From the NCBI GenBank assembly GCA_033675545.1, contig JAWDGP010002572.1, positions 1-64,000 of the forward strand: 64,000 nt of DNA, read 5' to 3'. The position numbers and the translations under genes were made by a program. The DNA is from Elysia crispata. Its lineage: Eukaryota > Mollusca > Gastropoda > Plakobranchidae. The notes under the pieces were generated by a model, which was not told the origin of the DNA, made no database searches, and saw only the letters and a list, made by a program, of their open reading frames with translations. Within the stretch, counting starts at the first letter, position 1, and the number at the start of each line of letters is the position of its first letter. Of the stretch, positions 47,880-59,580 are shown piece after piece.

Positions 47880-49068
47880 AGAATGTCACGTAAAAGACAA
47901 GGGGGTTCTTCAAAAGGAAGGTTAACTCCTAGCCAAAAATACTAGCTAGATCTAGATCGTCATCAAGTAAGAATGAAAAGTCAGACTCAGGGTCAGAGAA
48001 TGCTAGGTCTAGATCTAGATCTAGAACAAGTAGATCTAGATCAAGATCTACTCGAGTTTCTGATTCTTCAACCAGAACAGAATCTAGATCTAGGCCTACT
48101 TTTCAAAGTGTGCAACATGTAGGCCTACAAACAGGGAGACGCCAGGCTACAGAAAATGATGCAAATTAGACCGCTCTTCACTTCAACACTGATCAATTCA
48201 GAAATGAGTCCTCAATCGGAAACATGATCTAATGCCAGCACTGCCGAGCCATGAAGTTAGAGATGAATCTAAAGGTATGTGCTGCAGTAATGGAAAAGTA
48301 AATCCGGAACCATTTCCACCTCTTCCGCAGCAATTAGCGGTCCTGTTTGAAAGGACAACTGATCAATCTGTGCGCTTTCGGCAGGACATAAGGAAATACA
48401 ACAGTGCATTCCAATTTACTTCTCTTGGCTGTAAAGAAGTGAGAATGAATGGATGGAGTCCACAGTTCCGAATTCAAGGACAGGTTTGTCACCTCATATT
48501 AGGCCCTCTAGAACCTGCCGATGAAATGCAAGCTAGATTTTTGCAAATCTGCTTCATGGACGGAGACCAACAAATTCAGAAGTCTTCCATCACCGATGGA
48601 CTTTGTAACATCATTTTGTTGGACATTCAAGAAGCATTGAGCCAGAATCACAAATACGTGAAGGAGCTGAAATGTGCATATGAGTTTGCAAGCTCTCGCC
48701 AAATAGAAAATTTCCGAATTGTTATCAATGAAACAGTACGACCATTAGGGACACATGAAAGGACACACAACGCATCCACACTAAATGAAGTTGCAATTCG
48801 TTTGCCAAATAATCCAGTCAGACACCGTGATATTGTGCCTGCATACAAGATCTGATCAGCTGCAAAGGATTTCAGAATTTCATAAGGCCTATGACAGTTT
48901 ACAGTATCCTACACATGTACTTTTTCCACATGGCAGTGACAGTTGGAATCTTATCATGAAAATTACCGGTCAGCACAAGGTAACGCAACTGCAATTCTAT
49001 TGCGTCCATTTATTTACAAGGCGAGGCAACCATTTATTGCAGGCACGTCGGATCCCTTTCCACAGGTG
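47880..49068 (+). mobile_element. Helitron N-terminal (Rep-side) fragment
   Basis: The recognisable coding part, 48,170-49,068, is in at least three frames. It begins FNTDQFRNESSIGNM and CQHCRAMK, then ESKGMCCSNGKVNPEPFPPL, YNSAFQFTSLG, FRIQGQVCHLILGPL, and later HRDIVPA, then ISEFHKAYDSLQYPTHVLFP and [11 protein letters not shown]. These are the landmarks of the region before the Rep domain in animal Helitron helicases (CxxC...GMCC, YNS-F-FTS, F-IQGQ-YH, LQYP-LFP-G). Upstream, 47,880-48,170, a frame that opens MSRKRQGGSSKGRL and becomes Arg/Ser-rich (AGATCT repeats) may be its N terminus. Rep HUH and helicase parts are absent; homology stops ten bases before the CT tract. Confidence 0.8.
48232..48855 (+). 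pseudogene. Longest intact piece of the Helitron protein
   Basis: 207 codons. The first ~13 residues (MPALPSHEVRDE) include an out-of-frame reading of the CQHC zinc-binding segment, so the true frame starts near DESKGMCC. It ends after RHRDIVPAYKI through a frameshift, with homology continuing at 48,856 in another frame. Confidence 0.75.
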
Positions 49069-49075
49069 ACAACTA

Positions 49076-49181
<106 letters not shown>

Positions 49182-49199
49182 ACTCCGTTCATCGAACGG

Positions 49200-49345
49200 G
49201 TAACCAACTAGTTACTAATATTAGGGAATGTGATTTCTTTTTGTTCAAAACGTAGGTTTCGATCAAATTTTTCATGCATCCGTTTTATAATTTCCTTTTT
49301 CACTTCAAATTGTAGATCAATTTTCGTAGGACGTTCTCGCTGTCT
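49200..49345 (-). repeat. Penelope-related segment, inverted copy of 50,405-50,545
   Basis: On the minus strand: TACGAAAATTG, TTTGAAGTGAAAAAGGAAAT, ATGCATGAAAAATTTGATC, ACGTTT and ATTCCCTA-TATT-GTAA. The same words lie in the same order on the plus strand at 50,405-50,545. It starts right after the broken GIY-YIG frame and ends near a short hairpin, CCGTTC-ATC-GAACGG (49,186-49,200). Confidence 0.75.
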
Positions 49346-49358
49346 TTTTATATCAAAT

Positions 49359-49879
49359 CTATAGCTGGTACATGTACCTTTTTATGAGTGTTGTTACAGT
49401 CTTTCCGATATATTGTTTACCGCATTTGTTGCAGCTCATGAGGTAAACTATGTTGTGTGAATGGCAGGATAAGTTGTGTCTTATTTTGAAAGTTTTTTTT
49501 CCATTGGTGAAGGACTGAAAGGATAACGCGATTGTGGTGTGTGGACAAGTTTTGCAATTTGAAATATTGCAAGGTTTGAAACCCGAGTTGTTGTTCCTTG
49601 GGGATATGGTGGCGTGCCCTAGCATGTCTTTCATGATCATTGGTCGGTGGGAGGCTGTCATGGGAGGTTCAGGTATGGCTTTCTTGCATCTTTCGGACAG
49701 ATGTAGGATGGGCAGGTATTTTTTGAAGATGTTGGAAATGTTAGGAAGTGGCAGATTGTAGGTGAGAACAAACGGAATTTCCTCGGTCTGGTTTTTAGTT
49801 CTTGTGCCTCTGAAGCGCGTGTGATCTAGGTATCTCTGAGGCTTTCTTAATGGCGGCATTATTTGTTTTTGTGGAAATC

Positions 49880-49895
<16 letters not shown>
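49359..49895 (-). pseudogene. Penelope-like element: RT C-terminal region and start of GIY-YIG nuclease
   Basis: On the minus strand the frame reads IPFVLTYNLPLPNISNIFKK, then PEPPMTASHRP, NNNSGFKPCNISNCKTCPHT and VYLMSCNKCGKQYIGKTVTT. This is the usual passage in Penelope-like elements from the end of the reverse transcriptase through a Cys-rich linker to the GIY-YIG endonuclease (VYLMSC and QYIGKT are the GIY and YIG strands). The frame stops at LIKRYMYQL before the catalytic Arg/Glu region is complete. The catalytic RT core is absent. The orientation is opposite to the 3' end of the element found next to it. Confidence 0.82.
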
Positions 49896-50180
<285 letters not shown>

Positions 50181-50208
50181 ATTGTACACAAAGCGTTATT
50201 TGCATATT

Positions 50209-50368
<160 letters not shown>

Positions 50369-50399
50369 GAAGAAAGGAAGAGAAGAGATGATATGTGAG

Positions 50400-50665
50400 A
50401 AAGGACGTCTTACGAAAATTGGTTTAAAGTTTGAAGTGAAAAAGGAAATTATAGAATTCGATGCATGAAAAATTTGATCTTTGAACGGAACTTACGTTTC
50501 AACAAACAAACAAAAAACAAAAAATCATATTCCCTATTATTTGTAATGTCACGAGTCTATACTGATGAAGTTAATTTTTAGGCGAAACGTTTAAATGTAG
50601 TTTTGAATTTTTTACTAGTTGTCCATATAAGTCCAAGTTGGGTGATTGTTTAGGCCTTCATTTAT
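50400..50665 (+). mobile_element. Penelope-like terminal (pseudo-LTR) fragment with hammerhead-like motif
   Basis: The left half (50,405-50,545) is the inverted partner of 49,200-49,345. The right half matches the relic at 46,800-46,930. Within it CTGATGA (50,562-50,568) and GAAAC (50,584-50,588) are separated by AGTTAATTTTTAGGC, and GTC stands 12 bases before CTGATGA. Type I hammerhead ribozymes are an established component of Penelope pseudo-LTRs. Here the core boxes are present, but an extra A follows CTGATGA and stem II is weak, so activity is doubtful. Confidence 0.55.
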
Positions 50666-51539
50666 TTTGTTCCATCTTTCACCTATGTGTACAACGGATC
50701 CTTGGACTAATATGATTGATATATATATATATACATGTAGTTGTGCCCAAGAGTTTAGCATTTTTTAAAAATTCTACAGTATAACAGTATAACTATAAGA
50801 ACTCCAGTAAGTAATACATATAGACCTAGTAGACCCAAGATTTGAGCCATACTACTCCTGGTTACTACACAAAAGGCAAAGAAAAATAACTGTACAGCAC
50901 AACCAAGAATCCAGGACAATAACTTGAATAAGAAGGTCCAGAAGTAATTTCTGACTCAAGAGCTTTAATGAAGACCATGGACCTTCACATAGAATGATAT
51001 GCTGCATGTTGCACGATGTAAAATCAATTTCCTAATTAGAACTGTGTACGATTTGCTACACTCAATTAAAAAATCTTGATACTAGCAATGATAGATGAGA
51101 GAGGAAGAAGCTGGTTATCACCTACTGTGTCAAGGCAAACAGCCTTCAGACATTACATGCTACGAGCTCTGGCACAATGGCAAAACGCTTGGAAGCACCA
51201 AAGAGTAGCACAGCTTTACAATTTCATTACTCAGTATAACTTAAGTATAAGTCCTCTCTTATTTATCCATTTGCTTTGCAATTTTTTTTTTCGTTCATTA
51301 AACACGTCTTAAGAATTTTGTTACCAAGCTCTTATGACATGTATACGCATATGTACTATAATAAATATAGGTCCCTATGTATAATGAATAGTAAACAAGG
51401 TTGAATAAAAGTAAAAAAAAAAAGATCGTGACTAATGGTGTATTATTTATTTTTGGGAACAGAAAGAAAGGGATTCCAAATTAGTACTGAAATAAAAAAA
51501 AAGTGATTGTTTATCACACTGTGTTGGCTTGTTTCTTTG

Positions 51540-52135
51540 ATTAAAAAAAAAAACCAGCAAAAATCGTATGGATATAAAAATAAACTCAGTTGACTTGTTC
51601 ATTTGTAACATGTTTTTGCATGATGATGGCTCTTTCAAGCAGGCACAGCACACAACATATGAGTGGTTCTTGCACAAGAACATTTTTCACTTTTGGCATT
51701 TTGATGCTCCCATTCTATCCAGCTTCCAAGGACAAATGCCTCATTCTCCGTTTCCTTGGTCTAGCTTCTTGGGTTGAAGTTGATGGCACAGGTGTAGTAA
51801 CGTCAACACCCATGCTTTTGAGGCTAGTTTTAAACAAGAGTTTCAGTGGGCGTGATGCCTTCATCAATGACCGATTTCTGCCAATGATTTCATCAAGCAA
51901 AAGTGTTTTTGGTATATTTCTAATGAAGTCACCATGTGCATCTTTGTGGGCAAGGCTATCTCTTGGGTTTTTTGCTCGAAGACGACCTGGCTGCAATCAT
52001 GCTCCAATACAGAAGATAATGTTCTTGCTCTTAGCCATGAATGGCTCTGCCAATCTCATGACCACTGAAGCACCATGGGTGAGATCACCAGCTTGACCTG
52101 TAGGCTGATCCACTTCTTTTCCTATGTAAACAACA
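51540..52135 (-). mobile_element. piggyBac-like transposase fragment
   Basis: On the minus strand from 52,135: VYIGKEVDQPTGQAGDLTHG, then ASVVMRLAEPF, which resembles the VYTGK...G-SVV-RL-EP segment of piggyBac-family transposases. It continues in another frame to SKSMGVDVTTPVP, a basic RPRKRRMRH stretch and a Cys-rich end (CKNHSYVVCCACLKE), as in the C-terminal Cys-rich domain of that family. The catalytic segment after the first block is lost. At least two frame breaks and one stop are present. The family assignment is moderately sure. Confidence 0.5.
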
Positions 52136-52644
52136 CCTATCAATGGATAGCTGTTTTATCAATCACAGATAAAAAAAAAAGTTAAACCGTAGCAAGTATT
52201 GAAAAGTTTATCGATTTGGTATAAAACGATAAAAAGTGTGCCACTGATCAATCAGATCATCTCATTGGCTAACGGTTATTGATAGGTTTGGAGCAAGGGA
52301 ATCGACACAGACTGGTTTGTTTTTTTAAATTAGTTATAGCAGTATGCAAATTTCCTTGGGTTTCTTTTTTTATCTTACAAATAAAATGAATCTTCTTTGC
52401 GAAATACTTTCTTTACAAGAATCTCTGTTGATAAAAATAAACCTCCCTGAATCTTCAGAGGTAGAACCCTGCGACTATTTCAAAATGCATTTTTCAAGCA
52501 AAGTGCATACTTCATTGAAATTTGAAAAAAAAAAGGAAATGACAATAGAACATATTTTTGTGCTACACAGCTGTTTTAGTTTACACATAACTTTGTACTT
52601 TTAAGTAAGAACTATGAGGACTTCAAGAATCTAAAAGTTATCTA

Positions 52645-54236
52645 CAGTAGAGTCTCCTGATAAATGCAGTCTTTTGGTGGCTTCAATAGTGTGCATTTAG
52701 GACATGAGTACCTTTATAAAAAGTAAAAAAATAAAAAAAAAAGTTTCATTATTTCCCTAGTTATTACACTATGAGAGAAACTCAGTTGCTTCCCTTGTGC
52801 GTCGACAGTAGGTAAAAGCGCAATTTTCGATAACCTTTTTTTTAAAAAAATTTTTTTTATTAGTATCATTCTTTTATTTTTACATTTATCAACAAGGAAA
52901 TTGACCCCGCTTGCATAGCAAAATGTGTGGCCTTTTCTTTAACTGTGGGTCACTGTGTGTTGTATACAGTCGAGTCCGCTTATTTCGAAGTCATTCGGAT
53001 AAAAAAAGGACTTCTGATTATCAGAATGTATAGAGAAAGAGAGTTAAAAAATGTGGATGACAGATCAGGAATGTCGTACAAGTGTGCAGAGGGTTGGAGT
53101 GGGTCTAACCCTTTTCTCTCTTGTAGCCTTATTGCAGACTCTTGCCTGTGACGAAGGTGGCTAAACACACATACACACACATACACACCAGAATCACTTG
53201 CTGCGCGGAGCATAGCACTATATGTACTTGGTTTTTCAAGCCTGGAAAAGTGCTTTCACTGTGACAGAATAAAAAAGTAACGCCAAAATTGCTTCAAATT
53301 AACCGGATCCTTATTTCAAAATCCGAACTAACCGATATTTTTTATTAAAGCTTAAATAGAGTAATATTCGGTAAAATTAAACGACTTCAAAATATCCAAG
53401 AATTAGAACTATCCGGATTCGAATTATTTGGACTCAACTGTATATTAATTTTTACTGTTTAAACCATTTCGGGTGAGGAGCATTGATCTGTGTGTGTTGT
53501 TCATTTGTCAGATTAAAGCAAACCATGAAAGGCATTTTTGAGGTCTTTTTTTTTTGTGATAGATTCTCAATCTTACAATTTGTCTCAGACTTTCTTTACT
53601 TGGTAACTGCAGATCTCGATAAGCTGTTTGATCTTGCCCTTTCTGCAAAATTCTGGGCCCATTTACGTTTTGTTTCCAATGTCAAGGTGTAAAGAGTGGA
53701 CATTTATTGTTGCACTTTCAGATCTTTTCCATACCTCTAAAATGCGTTGGAGTCGTGTTGGACAAAAGAATGGACTGGACAGTGGACTAGGTCTACACTT
53801 TTACACAGATGATTGCCGCAATAGGCGTGTGGCTTACAACCCTGCAACTTGGAGAAATGCGGAAGGGGAAGAAAAAATTATGCTAGTCGCAACATCGCGT
53901 TGACCTGCATGCGACAAGAAGTTTTTTTTTAAATGGAGTTCACGTATCTTGCAGTGGATTTACTCTTTCAGTCTCAACTTTCACTATGTGTCACTATGTG
54001 TACGGATCACATTATTATGCTTGCAGAGCTTGCAAAGTGACATAACTTCTTGCCGTGAGAGCTATGTTCCTCCACTAAGTGCAGCTGTATCTTTCATTTT
54101 ACTGGTGATCATTACCAATTTCAAAGGGTGATTTTAGGCAATGTAGCTTGTGTTCAGAGTATACTGATTAGACCGCTACACATGCATTTAGCTGAAGCGT
54201 GCATTTATCTGGCATGTTTTTATCCAGAGACTACTG
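52645..54236. mobile_element. pogo-like MITE, family 3, 1.6 kb, with nested insertion
   Basis: The left end is CAGTAGAGTCTCCTGATAAA and the right end TTATCCAGAGACTACTG, with TA on both sides (52,643-52,644 and 54,237-54,238). The subterminal word TGCATTTA-G occurs at both ends. A complete family 2 MITE sits inside it, so this element is the older. Short open frames within (53,483-53,903) have no transposase motif. Confidence 0.78.
52967..53440. mobile_element. pogo-like MITE, family 2, copy B (474 bp)
   Basis: The ends are CAGTCGAGTCCGCTTATTTC and inverted ATTTGGACTCAACTG, with TA at 52,965-52,966 and 53,441-53,442. It is a near-identical relative of 47,006-47,496. Confidence 0.9.
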
Positions 54237-54700
54237 TACTACATATAAAGTAAGATTTAAAATATTTACATGATTGTAAGACATAGCTTCCCTTCACTGC
54301 AGCTTTAGTTGCTCTGATCATAATTTTAAGTTAAGATGAAACTGATATAAAATTATGGTAATGCAATCTCAAAATGTATTCTGCTACCTTTTACAGCAGA
54401 AGTCATGAGGTCATCAGGCTTGAACACCTTCACTTAGAAACCTACACATTCAATAGACCTGATGCTTATACTGATGGCCAGATTTACACTAGTACAAGTA
54501 AGAAAAAAGAGTACATAACACATGCGATTGAGAAACCAGTTCTATGGATGACTTTTAAATACTTCTGATACTTGCACATGACTTTTTTTTTGTGTGAAAA
54601 CTGCATTTTCTATATGTAAAACAAATTTTATAAATATAGGCTAATTATACATAATACATGTATATGGTTGTACTGAATGCATTGAGCCTGTGATCTTGTA

Positions 54701-55738
54701 CAGTAGTCTCCGGATAAAAGCACGCCAGTTAAAAGCACGCTTCGGTTAAATACACGCTGAAGAGGTCTGACCAATTTTTTACTATGTAATCGGTATACTC
54801 TAATCGCACGCTACATCGCCTAAACGCACACTTTGAAATTATTAAATCGGCATTGCTTACTGTACCCGGTAGTAAAGTGGACGAAACTTCCGCGCTATTA
54901 CGGCACATGGCAGCCTGAAAACCAGTACCATCTGTCCTAGACAGATGGTACTGGGTGGAGGACAAAGGCTGTACATCAGTATCGTCGTATAGATCTAAAC
55001 ACACAATGCCCTCTACCTGGGCCATGGGATCGGCCGCAGGCTTGGAAGGGTAGGGAGGGAAGGGTTGGAGTGGAGCACAGGCAAGGTGATGCAATTTTCG
55101 CTGCTTTGTGTCTGCCTGGTCAGATCTATCCATTACGGCTAGTATCCTCTCGCCTCCTCCCTCGCTTTTTGCGTTGCACGTTTGTCTGAGGTTTGCGCTA
55201 TCAGTATCACTGTCAGGCATCATCTGTGTAAAACAAGTCTAGTCGTAGTCAAGATTGGTCATTCACTCATTGCAATTTCATCCGTCAGTAGCGTTGTGCA
55301 GTTTCACTCTCAGAGTATAGTCTCTTTTTTCATCGACATACTCGATACGATACCTAATGTCTACTCACAAGACATTAACGTTGGAAACACAACTTAAGAT
55401 TCTAGACATTTTGTTCATGAAACTTCAAAGTTCAATTGTCAATGTTGTTCCCTCTTACGAATTTCGTTATGTCAATGTTCTTTAATAAAAACAAAGAATC
55501 AAAAAAACAAAAAGCAAAAAATAAAAATAAAAGAACCCAAAACGCAGCTGAACTCAAAGGTTTAATAACCTCCCTTTCACGCCAAATGTGTGTATAATCA
55601 AGGGAAATAACCCTGTATTTTGCAGTGCCATAAGGGAAGTAACCAAAATTTTTCCATTACTTTTTATAAAGACACGCATCTCCTAAACGCACGCTATTGA
55701 AGCCTCCCGAGGACCGTGCGTTTATCCGGAGACTACTG
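54701..55738. mobile_element. pogo-like element, family 4, 1,038 bp, TA-flanked
   Basis: Perfect 18-bp ends CAGTAGTCTCCGGATAAA, inverted at the right, with TA at 54,699-54,700 and 55,739-55,740. Both ends carry repeated AAGCACGC/AACGCACG words. Inside, a 164-codon minus-strand frame (55,223-54,729) contains no motif I recognise; its start is Asp/Ser-rich. It may be a relic of a transposase tail or chance. Confidence 0.88.
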
Positions 55739-55740
55739 TA

Positions 55741-56706
55741 TTAAAGTTTTCACATTAAGCCATATTGGTTTGCAGCTTTGGGCTTTCACTTGTTCCATTT
55801 TTATTTTTCGATTCTGTGACATGGCAGACTGAGCCAATATGGAAAATGTCTGACTATTTCCAAACAAGAAACCAAGCAGGACGTTCCTCTCAAAAACTCC
55901 AGGACATTTACACCTCAGACAAAAATTCACACAAAAAGTTAATGATTAAACTTCTTTTTTACTTAAGTTTAAATCCAATCATCTTAGAATATACAAGGGA
56001 GGGGGGTATTGAGAAATTGCTGCCATATTTCCTCCATTTATTATCATCTCTTAGATTTATCATATGGTCTCTTCTCACTAGAAGACAGACTTGTGCGGCT
56101 CTTCATCTTTCCCTGCAAATGTATAAAAACTAATGAATATCAAAATTACATTATTTTTAACTGCAAATATTTTGAATTAACTTCCTTCTGTTTGACCTGA
56201 CGATATGAGCTTACCAGCAAAACTGCATAACATATCACATTTCTTAATATTGTTTGAAAGTCCCTGCTGTTTGAAAGTTTTCCAAGAAAATAAAAATTGA
56301 AAAAAGAAAAAATTAAAAAAAAATTGACAGGAAAGCAAATAACACAATAGAAATAATGAGAGTGAGGTCAGCAGAAGCAGAAAGGTGTTAAAACTAATAG
56401 AAGAATTTTAGTGTATGCCACTATCTCAGAATACTTGTCAATGAAAGTATTGTTTATGGTATCATCATTAAAAAAAAAAGTCTTTTCTTAATGTAAGTAT
56501 TATTTATGATACTACCATACTTAGAAAAGTTATCTTTTCTTAATGAAAGTGTTGTTTAGGATAACACCATAAATAGCAAATCTTTTCGTCATGAAAGTTT
56601 TGTTTATATCCCATCATGTAGCATAAGAGTTTAGCATAATTGTTCTTTTAGCAATCAAATCACCACCACAAAATGTAGCTCAATGTTGAAAAACTGGCAA
56701 AATTAC
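55741..56706. other. Downstream of WDR89 exon; last exon not identified
   Basis: No convincing C-terminal exon was found. A degenerate ~60-bp tandem repeat of four copies (ATGAAAGT-TTGTTTATG, TCTTTTCTTAATG) covers 56,436-56,620. Confidence 0.4.
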
Positions 56707-56805
56707 CTGGTGTTTTGTCTTAATGTTGACAGGTGAAGTCTCAGATTGTTCTATAGACCACAGACAGACCACAGAGTCTTCAGCTCCTGTCAACAGTGTT
56801 CTCGT
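56707..56805 (-). CDS. WDR89: WDR89-like WD40 protein, internal exon c
   Basis: 99 nt, phase 0 at both ends. The acceptor CTCTCCACAG ends at 56,806 and the donor GTAATT starts at 56,706. It encodes TRTLLTGAEDSVVCLWSIEQ and SETSPVNIKTKHQ. The LLTGAEDSVVCLW segment is a WD40 repeat blade end, matching LLTGGEDAQLLLW near the C terminus of human WDR89. Only a short tail should remain after this exon. Confidence 0.85.
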
Positions 56806-57229
56806 CTGTGGAGAGGAAAAGAAAAGAATATTCAGTCTTATTGTGCCTACTGTCAAACACTTGACCACATACATAAACACAATCCACTCAGAGTGCAAAA
56901 ACATAGCATTGCACTACTCCTAGCTGCCAGTCTTTTATCCCTTTAACCCTTTCCTTTCTGAGGAAACCAAGCCCAAAGCTTAGGCTTACATGTCTCTAAA
57001 GAAAACATTAACATCAAACAGTTTCTTGGAAGGGAAAATTCTGTTATATCTACTTTGGGCCCAGCATTTTCTGTAAAAATTTCCACCTAAATAGATTTGA
57101 AAATCATTGATCAGGCTCCTGGTTCATGTTTGTTTGATGGACAGAGTCTATATCTAGACTTGTTGCCCCACATCAGAATCTTTTGGGACTGAAAGGGTTT
57201 ACTGTCAATGGCTGTATCACTCTTCTGGG

Positions 57230-57340
57230 GCTAATTACTGTGAGTTTATCAGAGGTGCCAAAACTAGAGAGGCTAATGTAATTGCTGTGAGTCTATCAGA
57301 GGTGCCAAAACTAGAGAGGCTAATGTGATTGTTGAGTGAG
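57230..57340. repeat. 51-bp tandem duplication
   Basis: Two copies of CTGTGAGT-TATCAGAGGTG plus CCAAAACTAGAGAGGCTAAT, within the WDR89 intron between exons b and c. Confidence 0.9.
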
Positions 57341-58389
57341 AAAAAAAGCAAAACTTTAAAAAATGAGTGTTGAAAGTTTTTGTCTGATTTTCACAGTTTA
57401 AGCAGTACATATTTTCAAGAACTCTTCTTCTTTTCAACAAACTATTCGAAACATTCAAGTAACAAAGCTAAACATAGTAGGTTTGGATCTGACTGCTGCA
57501 ACTGCTACTGTGTGCTAGAAGTCGCAAGGGCCTGCATCAGTACTATTGGTATTAATAATTCCCAGTCCCAAGGGGTCGCATTAATACAGTGTTAAGAACT
57601 GTCGTGACTGAGACAGATATGTTACGAGGGTGCCAAAACATTTTCTGCTATTTGATATTTTCTATATCTTCAGACCTGACATCCAAAATGTTTCAGGAGA
57701 GGAATCTGAGAGAGAAAAAAAGGGGGATGACTTTTGCTAGTCTAGTTATATAGATGTCCACTACATTGAATCTGATCTCGATTTCTCGACTTAAAAACTG
57801 AAGATTTAAAAAATCTACAGACTATTAGAATGTCGTTAGGTCTAGATTATACTGAGTACCAGGGATGAGAACTGAACACAGATTCTTTTACTGAACTTTT
57901 GAAATCAGTCAATGCAAGCATAGTTCCCTCCACCTAAAACCCCCTAAAAAAATATTTGAATACTATCAGAGCCATAATTATGGAGGATTTATTTCTGTGT
58001 CCAGACTTAGAGGTTGATCGACCTGTTCTAGTCCATCTACAGCTGCCTATATATTGAGCCCTGCTTCCCTTATCTTAATCTTCTCTAAAAGCATTTGAGC
58101 TGAATGCGATCAATATCAATTAGGTCTAGAACTTCACTTCGCTTCACCTGGTCAAGTTAAAAAAAACCAACAACCTGACACTTAGATCTATGTTTAGTCT
58201 AGATATTAGATGAAAAAATAAGGATATTTCTTTGTTGAAATCCACAGCGAGCTCTGGATGTGAAGATGGAGAGAAGGATGGTTTTTGGATGAATGAATGA
58301 TAAATAAACAACTCGGAGGGCCCCAATATCTTGGATGATTTAAAGTACAATAAACATCTTGATATTGCAATCTGAATATATTATGAATA

Positions 58390-59052
58390 CAGTGGAAACC
58401 TCATAATTCGAATTACAAAAAGGGGTATAACAGAGTCTAAGACTAATTGAGTGAGTGTGTACTGAGCCTGCAACGAGCAACCCTCCCCTTCCCCCATCCC
58501 ACGTTGCTATCAGTATCAGTACAGATTTGCTACTGGCACTTAATAGTTAATGCTGTAGAACTTATCTAATTAATAAGAAACACAGTTTGAACCTTTGGGT
58601 TTTCTAGTTTTATTGAATTATTAAAGTATCACCCGACTGAGTCGAGATATAAGTTTGAACTGAGAAAGTAAGCTCTTGGTCTCCTCAACATCTCTGTGGT
58701 GAGCTCTCTTCACAACCTCGGATGTATACATTCAACACAGGTTAGTCTTTATCTTTGTCCAAGATTTAAAAGTCCAAACGCCACAATGCATCTGCTACCT
58801 TCTTGAATTGTTAGCGCGCTGATCAGCCTTTCTTGGGCAGTGATTGGCATTGCTTGCTGCTTGAGAGATGCATGTAGCACTTTTGTAAGGCCTTATGAGG
58901 TGGTATCGACTTCGAATTAAGAGAATCAAATCAGAAATACTTCGAAATACGAGTCCGATTCTAACAAAGCCAAAGAGAAAGAAAAAACCTATCATCTTGC
59001 AAAATTCGGTTTATGAGAAATTATCAGACTTCGGTTTTTGAGGTTTCCACTG
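58390..59052. mobile_element. pogo-like MITE, family 1, copy B (663 bp)
   Basis: The ends are CAGTGGAAACCTCA and inverted TGAGGTTTCCACTG, with TA at 58,388-58,389 and 59,053-59,054. It is like copy A (17,844-18,327) but carries about 235 bp of extra sequence between 58,550 and 58,800, for which I found no ends or duplication. It lies in the WDR89 intron. Confidence 0.88.
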
Positions 59053-59471
59053 TAATTAACAAAAAATGATATTGATAAAATATATCGTCCAGATTTATAC
59101 TTTCACATAGGATGATCCTTGATGATGGAAAACTATCATACTCATCTTAGATCTATAGTTTCACTTTTTCTTTTTCCGTAAAATTTTCATATGTGGGCAA
59201 AGCAGGTTACTTACTTTTTTTTTAACTTCCAGTTCAGCAAGAAGTGTTTAAGCTTTGTTACATGAAATATTAGGGAGCCAAAGTGCTCAGGCCAAATAAA
59301 AATTAGAAGGCAAAAAAAAAAAAAAATCAGAATCCACAGACTTACAGCACAAATGCAGAGTTTTCATCGATATAAAAAATCAGGATGATGCTGCCTATAT
59401 CGGAATGAGTGACTGGTCTGTAAATTGAAATGCACAATTCTGTTAATGATATACAGTTTAGGATAACTCAC

Positions 59472-59580
59472 CTCAGCATCCCAGTGGGAGCAGCGTAGTG
59501 GTGCTGAGTGACCCCCTGATAGAGAGCACACTGTGTTAGTATTGTTCTCCTCCCTATGCCACAGGACATCAGCACTGCCA
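59472..59580 (-). CDS. WDR89: WDR89-like WD40 protein, internal exon b
   Basis: 109 nt. The acceptor TCCCCCAG ends at 59,581 and the donor GTGAGT starts at 59,471. The first base completes a Ser codon split with exon a; the exon ends in phase 0. It encodes GSADVLWHREENNTNTVCSL and SGGHSAPLRCSHWDAE. The GGH-A-LRC--W pattern is the start of a WD40 blade and corresponds to QGGHAATVRSFCWN in human WDR89. Confidence 0.86.

Noticed and set aside
51076..51312. 78-codon frame (DERGRSWLSPTVSRQTAF...)
   Set aside because: It looks protein-like but matches no family I know, and has neither neighbours in frame nor splice context.
51590..52096. 168-codon plus-strand frame
   Set aside because: It is antisense to the piggyBac-like fragment; the minus strand carries the recognisable blocks.
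55740..55835. Candidate last exon of WDR89 (after CTCAG, SAMSQNRKIKMEQ to a stop)
   Set aside because: It has splice-like borders but no similarity to the basic C-terminal tail expected in WDR89.
57622..57645. A second mariner end (TACGAGGGTGCC)
   Set aside because: No inverted partner nearby and no transposase sequence; the 12-bp similarity may be chance.
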